From positions 1 through 35,778 of the forward strand of contig JAGWVC010000036.1 of assembly GCA_018971065.1 (NCBI GenBank): DNA of 35,778 nt, written 5' to 3'. Positions 33,851 to 35,778 of the stretch are shown piece after piece (position 1 is the stretch's first letter; the number at the start of each line of letters is the position of its first letter). Below the pieces are notes generated by a model. The model saw only the letters and a program-made list of their open reading frames with translations. It ran no database searches and was not told the origin of the DNA. A program made the translations under genes and the position numbers. The stretch is from Sphingomonadales bacterium (lineage in GTDB: Bacteria > Pseudomonadota > Alphaproteobacteria > Sphingomonadales > Sphingomonadaceae).

Positions 33851-35128
33851 CTACTCGATTTCCGCGAAGACGCGCGGCTTGCGACTGCCGGCGCGCAGGC
33901 CGTGGCGCAGCATGAACGGTGCGGCGGCGGCGGCCCGGCGCTGCGCGGCCAGATCCAGCGCCTTGACGTAGATGTCGTCCAGCAGCCGGCCGAACACGCG
34001 TTCCCAGCCATAGCGGCTGGCGACGTGAACCCGCGCGGCCCGGCCCATCGCCTCGCCGTCGCCCTGCCAAACGCGCATGACGTTGGCGGCCATTGCCGCC
34101 GCATCATCCACCGGACCCAGCAGGCCCAGCCCGTCGGGCACGCGCGACGGCATCGCCCCGGAACGCACCCCCACCACCGGCAAGCCGCAAGCCTGCGCCT
34201 CGATCACCGACAGTCCGAACGTCTCGTCGGCCATCGCCGAGACATAGATGTCGGAGGATGCCAGCGCGGTCGCCAGCTCCTCGCGGTTCTGCACGAAGCC
34301 GGGCAGGCGCACCGCCATCCCGGCGGTCTGGGCAACCAGCGCCTCGCGCAGCTTGCCGTCGCCCAGCATCACCAGCCGCGCGCCCAGTTCGGGCGGCAGG
34401 TGCCGGAACATCGCCACCAGCCGGTCGGCGCGCTTCTCGTTGTCGATCCGCCCGGCATAGATCAGTCGCGGCCCGTCGCCGTGCAGGCCCAGCCGGTCAT
34501 GATAGCCCGGATCGCGCCGGGCGGGGCTGAACAGGTCGGCATCGACGCCGAGATCGAAGACATCGACATGGCCGATGCCATAGGCGTGCAGCGCCCCGCG
34601 CGTGGCCTCGTCCAGCGCATAGACCCGATCGAACTCGCGATAGGTGATCTCGGCATAGTTGATGCTGATCTGTCGCAGCCAGTTGGCCACGGTGTCGCCG
34701 AACAGGCCCGCACCGACGCGATGGATATGGGCATTGGGGAAATCGGTGTGATAGCCCGCCACCAGCGCCGTGCCCGGATTCGCGCGGCGATAGTTGATCG
34801 CGGTCCACGGCAGCACCCACGGGCACAGCGATTCGATCACGTCGGGCCGGTAACGCTCCAGCGCCTCGCGCACCGCGCCGGTGCGCAGGATGAAGCGATA
34901 GTTGGGGCTGCCACGCACCGGTGGCGCGGCTACCTCGATCCAGACATGGCGATCGTTCGCGACCACGCGGTCCACTTCGCCGGGAACGATCTGGACCAGC
35001 GTGTGTGGCGTGCGCGCCAGGATGTGGCGGCGCTTTTCGCGCAGATAGCAGGAAACCCCGCCACCGCCGTGCGGCGCATAGCTCTGGGTGAGGTCGCAGA
35101 TGACGAGGGGGCGATCATGGCGGGGCAT
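33851..35128 (-). CDS. Glycosyltransferase, GT4 family
   Basis: The 425-residue product has the two-domain GT-B layout: the N-terminal glycine loop in DLTQSYAPHGGGGVSCYL, the donor domain beginning at LIYAGRIDNEKRADRLV, and the EX7E motif E302-E310 in DETFGLSVIEAQACGLPVVG. GT4 enzymes use nucleotide sugars with retention. Its place next to btaAB and an OlsA-like acyltransferase suggests that it glycosylates diacylglycerol or another lipid, as part of phosphorus-free lipid synthesis; a role in surface polysaccharide is also possible. ATG 35128 is chosen; a TTG at 35140 in the same frame is an alternative. There are no membrane helices. Confidence 0.92.
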   Translation of the reverse strand: MPRHDRPLVICDLTQSYAPHGGGGVSCYLREKRRHILARTPHTLVQIVPGEVDRVVANDRHVWIEVAAPPVRGSPNYRFILRTGAVREALERYRPDVIESLCPWVLPWTAINYRRANPGTALVAGYHTDFPNAHIHRVGAGLFGDTVANWLRQISINYAEITYREFDRVYALDEATRGALHAYGIGHVDVFDLGVDADLFSPARRDPGYHDRLGLHGDGPRLIYAGRIDNEKRADRLVAMFRHLPPELGARLVMLGDGKLREALVAQTAGMAVRLPGFVQNREELATALASSDIYVSAMADETFGLSVIEAQACGLPVVGVRSGAMPSRVPDGLGLLGPVDDAAAMAANVMRVWQGDGEAMGRAARVHVASRYGWERVFGRLLDDIYVKALDLAAQRRAAAAAPFMLRHGLRAGSRKPRVFAEIE

Positions 35129-35150
35129 GATTCGCTTCAAACCGGTCGCT

Positions 35151-35190
35151 GTTACAGCAATATGGCGCAGTGATGGCGGGACGATGAATG
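35151..35190 (-). promoter_or_regulatory. 11-bp-phased repeats upstream of the glycosyltransferase gene
   Basis: Read on the minus strand, four heptamers start 11 bp apart: CATTCAT (35190-35184), CCGCCAT (35179-35173), GCGCCAT (35168-35162) and CTGTAAC (35157-35151). They match CTGTCAT/C at 5, 5, 4 and 6 of 7 positions. The phase fits a PhoB array, but each half is degenerate. The array also lies in the upstream region of the divergent acyltransferase gene. Confidence 0.3.
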
Positions 35191-35257
35191 CACCCGCATT
35201 GCAACAATTCGCGACAAAAGACTTGCTGCTGTCACCTTGGCGGTGTTGGGACGCGCC

Positions 35258-35778
35258 ATGACCGGCGCGGCAGGCAATCCAGGCAAGGTGAATTCATGGC
35301 GGCGTGCGGTTCGCGCGGTGCGGGCAGGCGGCGCGGTTGCGGTCATGGTCGTGCTGGTCGCGATCTGGCTGCCGATGCCGCGGGCATGGCCGCTGGCGCG
35401 GCTGATGACCCGGCTGGTGTGGCGCTGCCTGATCGCCGGATTCAGGCTGGACATCCACGTCCACGGCACGCCGCCGCGCGAAGGCGGCGTGCTCCATGTC
35501 GCCAACCATGTCTCGTGGGCCGACATTGTCGTGCTGGCGCAGGTGCTGGGCAATGGCTTCGTCGCCAAGTCGGACGTTGCCGCCTGGCCGCTGATCGGAC
35601 CGGCCGCCCGGAATTTCGGCTGCGTGTTCATCGCCCGCGATCGGCGCGACACCGTGGCCGGGCAGGCATCCGAGATCGCCGCCCGGTTCGCGGCGGGGGA
35701 AAGCCTGGTGCTGTTTGCCGAAGGCACCACCGGCGACGGCGGCACCGTGCTGCCGTTCAAGTCCAGCCTGTTCGCCGC
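35258..35778 (+). CDS. 1-acylglycerol-3-phosphate/lyso-ornithine-lipid-type acyltransferase (C-terminus beyond right edge)
   Basis: The first 173 residues are visible. They show a membrane helix (AVAVMVVLVAIWLP), acyltransferase motif I NHVSWAD (H84-x4-D89), motif II-like VFIARDRR, and motif III FAEGTTGDG (E155) followed by LPFKSSLF. The latter pair resembles OlsA-type acyltransferases that make ornithine lipid, as well as PlsC. ATG 35258 has GGGA about 7 nt upstream. It is divergent from the glycosyltransferase gene. If it is OlsA-like it would add a second phosphorus-free lipid to the neighbourhood, but no olsB is visible here, so plain PlsC activity is the safer reading. Confidence 0.9.
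   Translation, partial: MTGAAGNPGKVNSWRRAVRAVRAGGAVAVMVVLVAIWLPMPRAWPLARLMTRLVWRCLIAGFRLDIHVHGTPPREGGVLHVANHVSWADIVVLAQVLGNGFVAKSDVAAWPLIGPAARNFGCVFIARDRRDTVAGQASEIAARFAAGESLVLFAEGTTGDGGTVLPFKSSLFA

Noticed and set aside
35229..35235. Perfect PhoB half-site CTGTCAC before the acyltransferase
   Set aside because: The heptamers 11 bp on either side match at only one or two positions and it lies just 23 bp before the start codon, so a single half-site is not enough to call a box.

Overview
The window is GC-rich throughout, densely coded on both strands, and free of recognisable insertion sequences, phage genes, tRNA or rRNA genes and CRISPR arrays. Three TonB-dependent receptors with sphingomonad-style plug domains, Tat-exported molybdenum hydroxylase subunits, M13 peptidase, GDPD and FHS-type sugar transport genes suggest an alphaproteobacterium, most likely a member of the Sphingomonadaceae (Novosphingobium or Sphingomonas-like). 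This placement is by family resemblance only; no marker gene is present. All genes look intact. Two run off the window: the alpha-2-macroglobulin gene on the left and an acyltransferase gene on the right.

Left part (1-10.1 kb): a very large bacterial alpha-2-macroglobulin gene (thioester type) lies on the minus strand. Upstream of it is a WYL-domain regulator, divergent from an 86-residue protein that looks like a single multiubiquitin-type beta-grasp domain. The WYL/ubiquitin-like intergenic region carries two identical 15-bp operator-like sites, and a related inverted repeat precedes the macroglobulin gene. A giant DUF2339 membrane protein follows.

Middle (10.2-21.6 kb): a TetR regulator; a two-gene sugar unit (FHS-family transporter and Gfo/Idh/MocA oxidoreductase); a two-subunit molybdenum hydroxylase (large Moco subunit and 2Fe-2S subunit) divergent from an aldo/keto reductase; a LysR regulator whose own upstream palindrome closely matches a site in the aldo/keto reductase upstream region; a bile-acid:sodium-symporter-like protein; and an exported M13 metallopeptidase.

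Right part (21.6-35.8 kb): two blocks that meet tail to tail. The plus-strand block is TonB receptor, secreted tyrosine/dual-specificity-type phosphatase, second TonB receptor, exported glycerophosphodiester phosphodiesterase and a small cupredoxin-fold protein. The minus-strand block is a GT4 glycosyltransferase, then btaA-btaB (betaine lipid DGTS synthesis) followed closely by a third TonB receptor. A divergent OlsA/PlsC-like acyltransferase starts at the right edge. Phosphorus-free membrane lipid synthesis next to exported phosphate-releasing enzymes, with PhoB-box-like heptamers spaced 11 bp apart upstream of btaA and of the first TonB receptor, suggests a phosphorus-acquisition and phosphorus-sparing island. 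The enzyme identities of BtaA, BtaB and GDPD are well supported; the shared PhoB regulation and the substrates of the receptors are inference.
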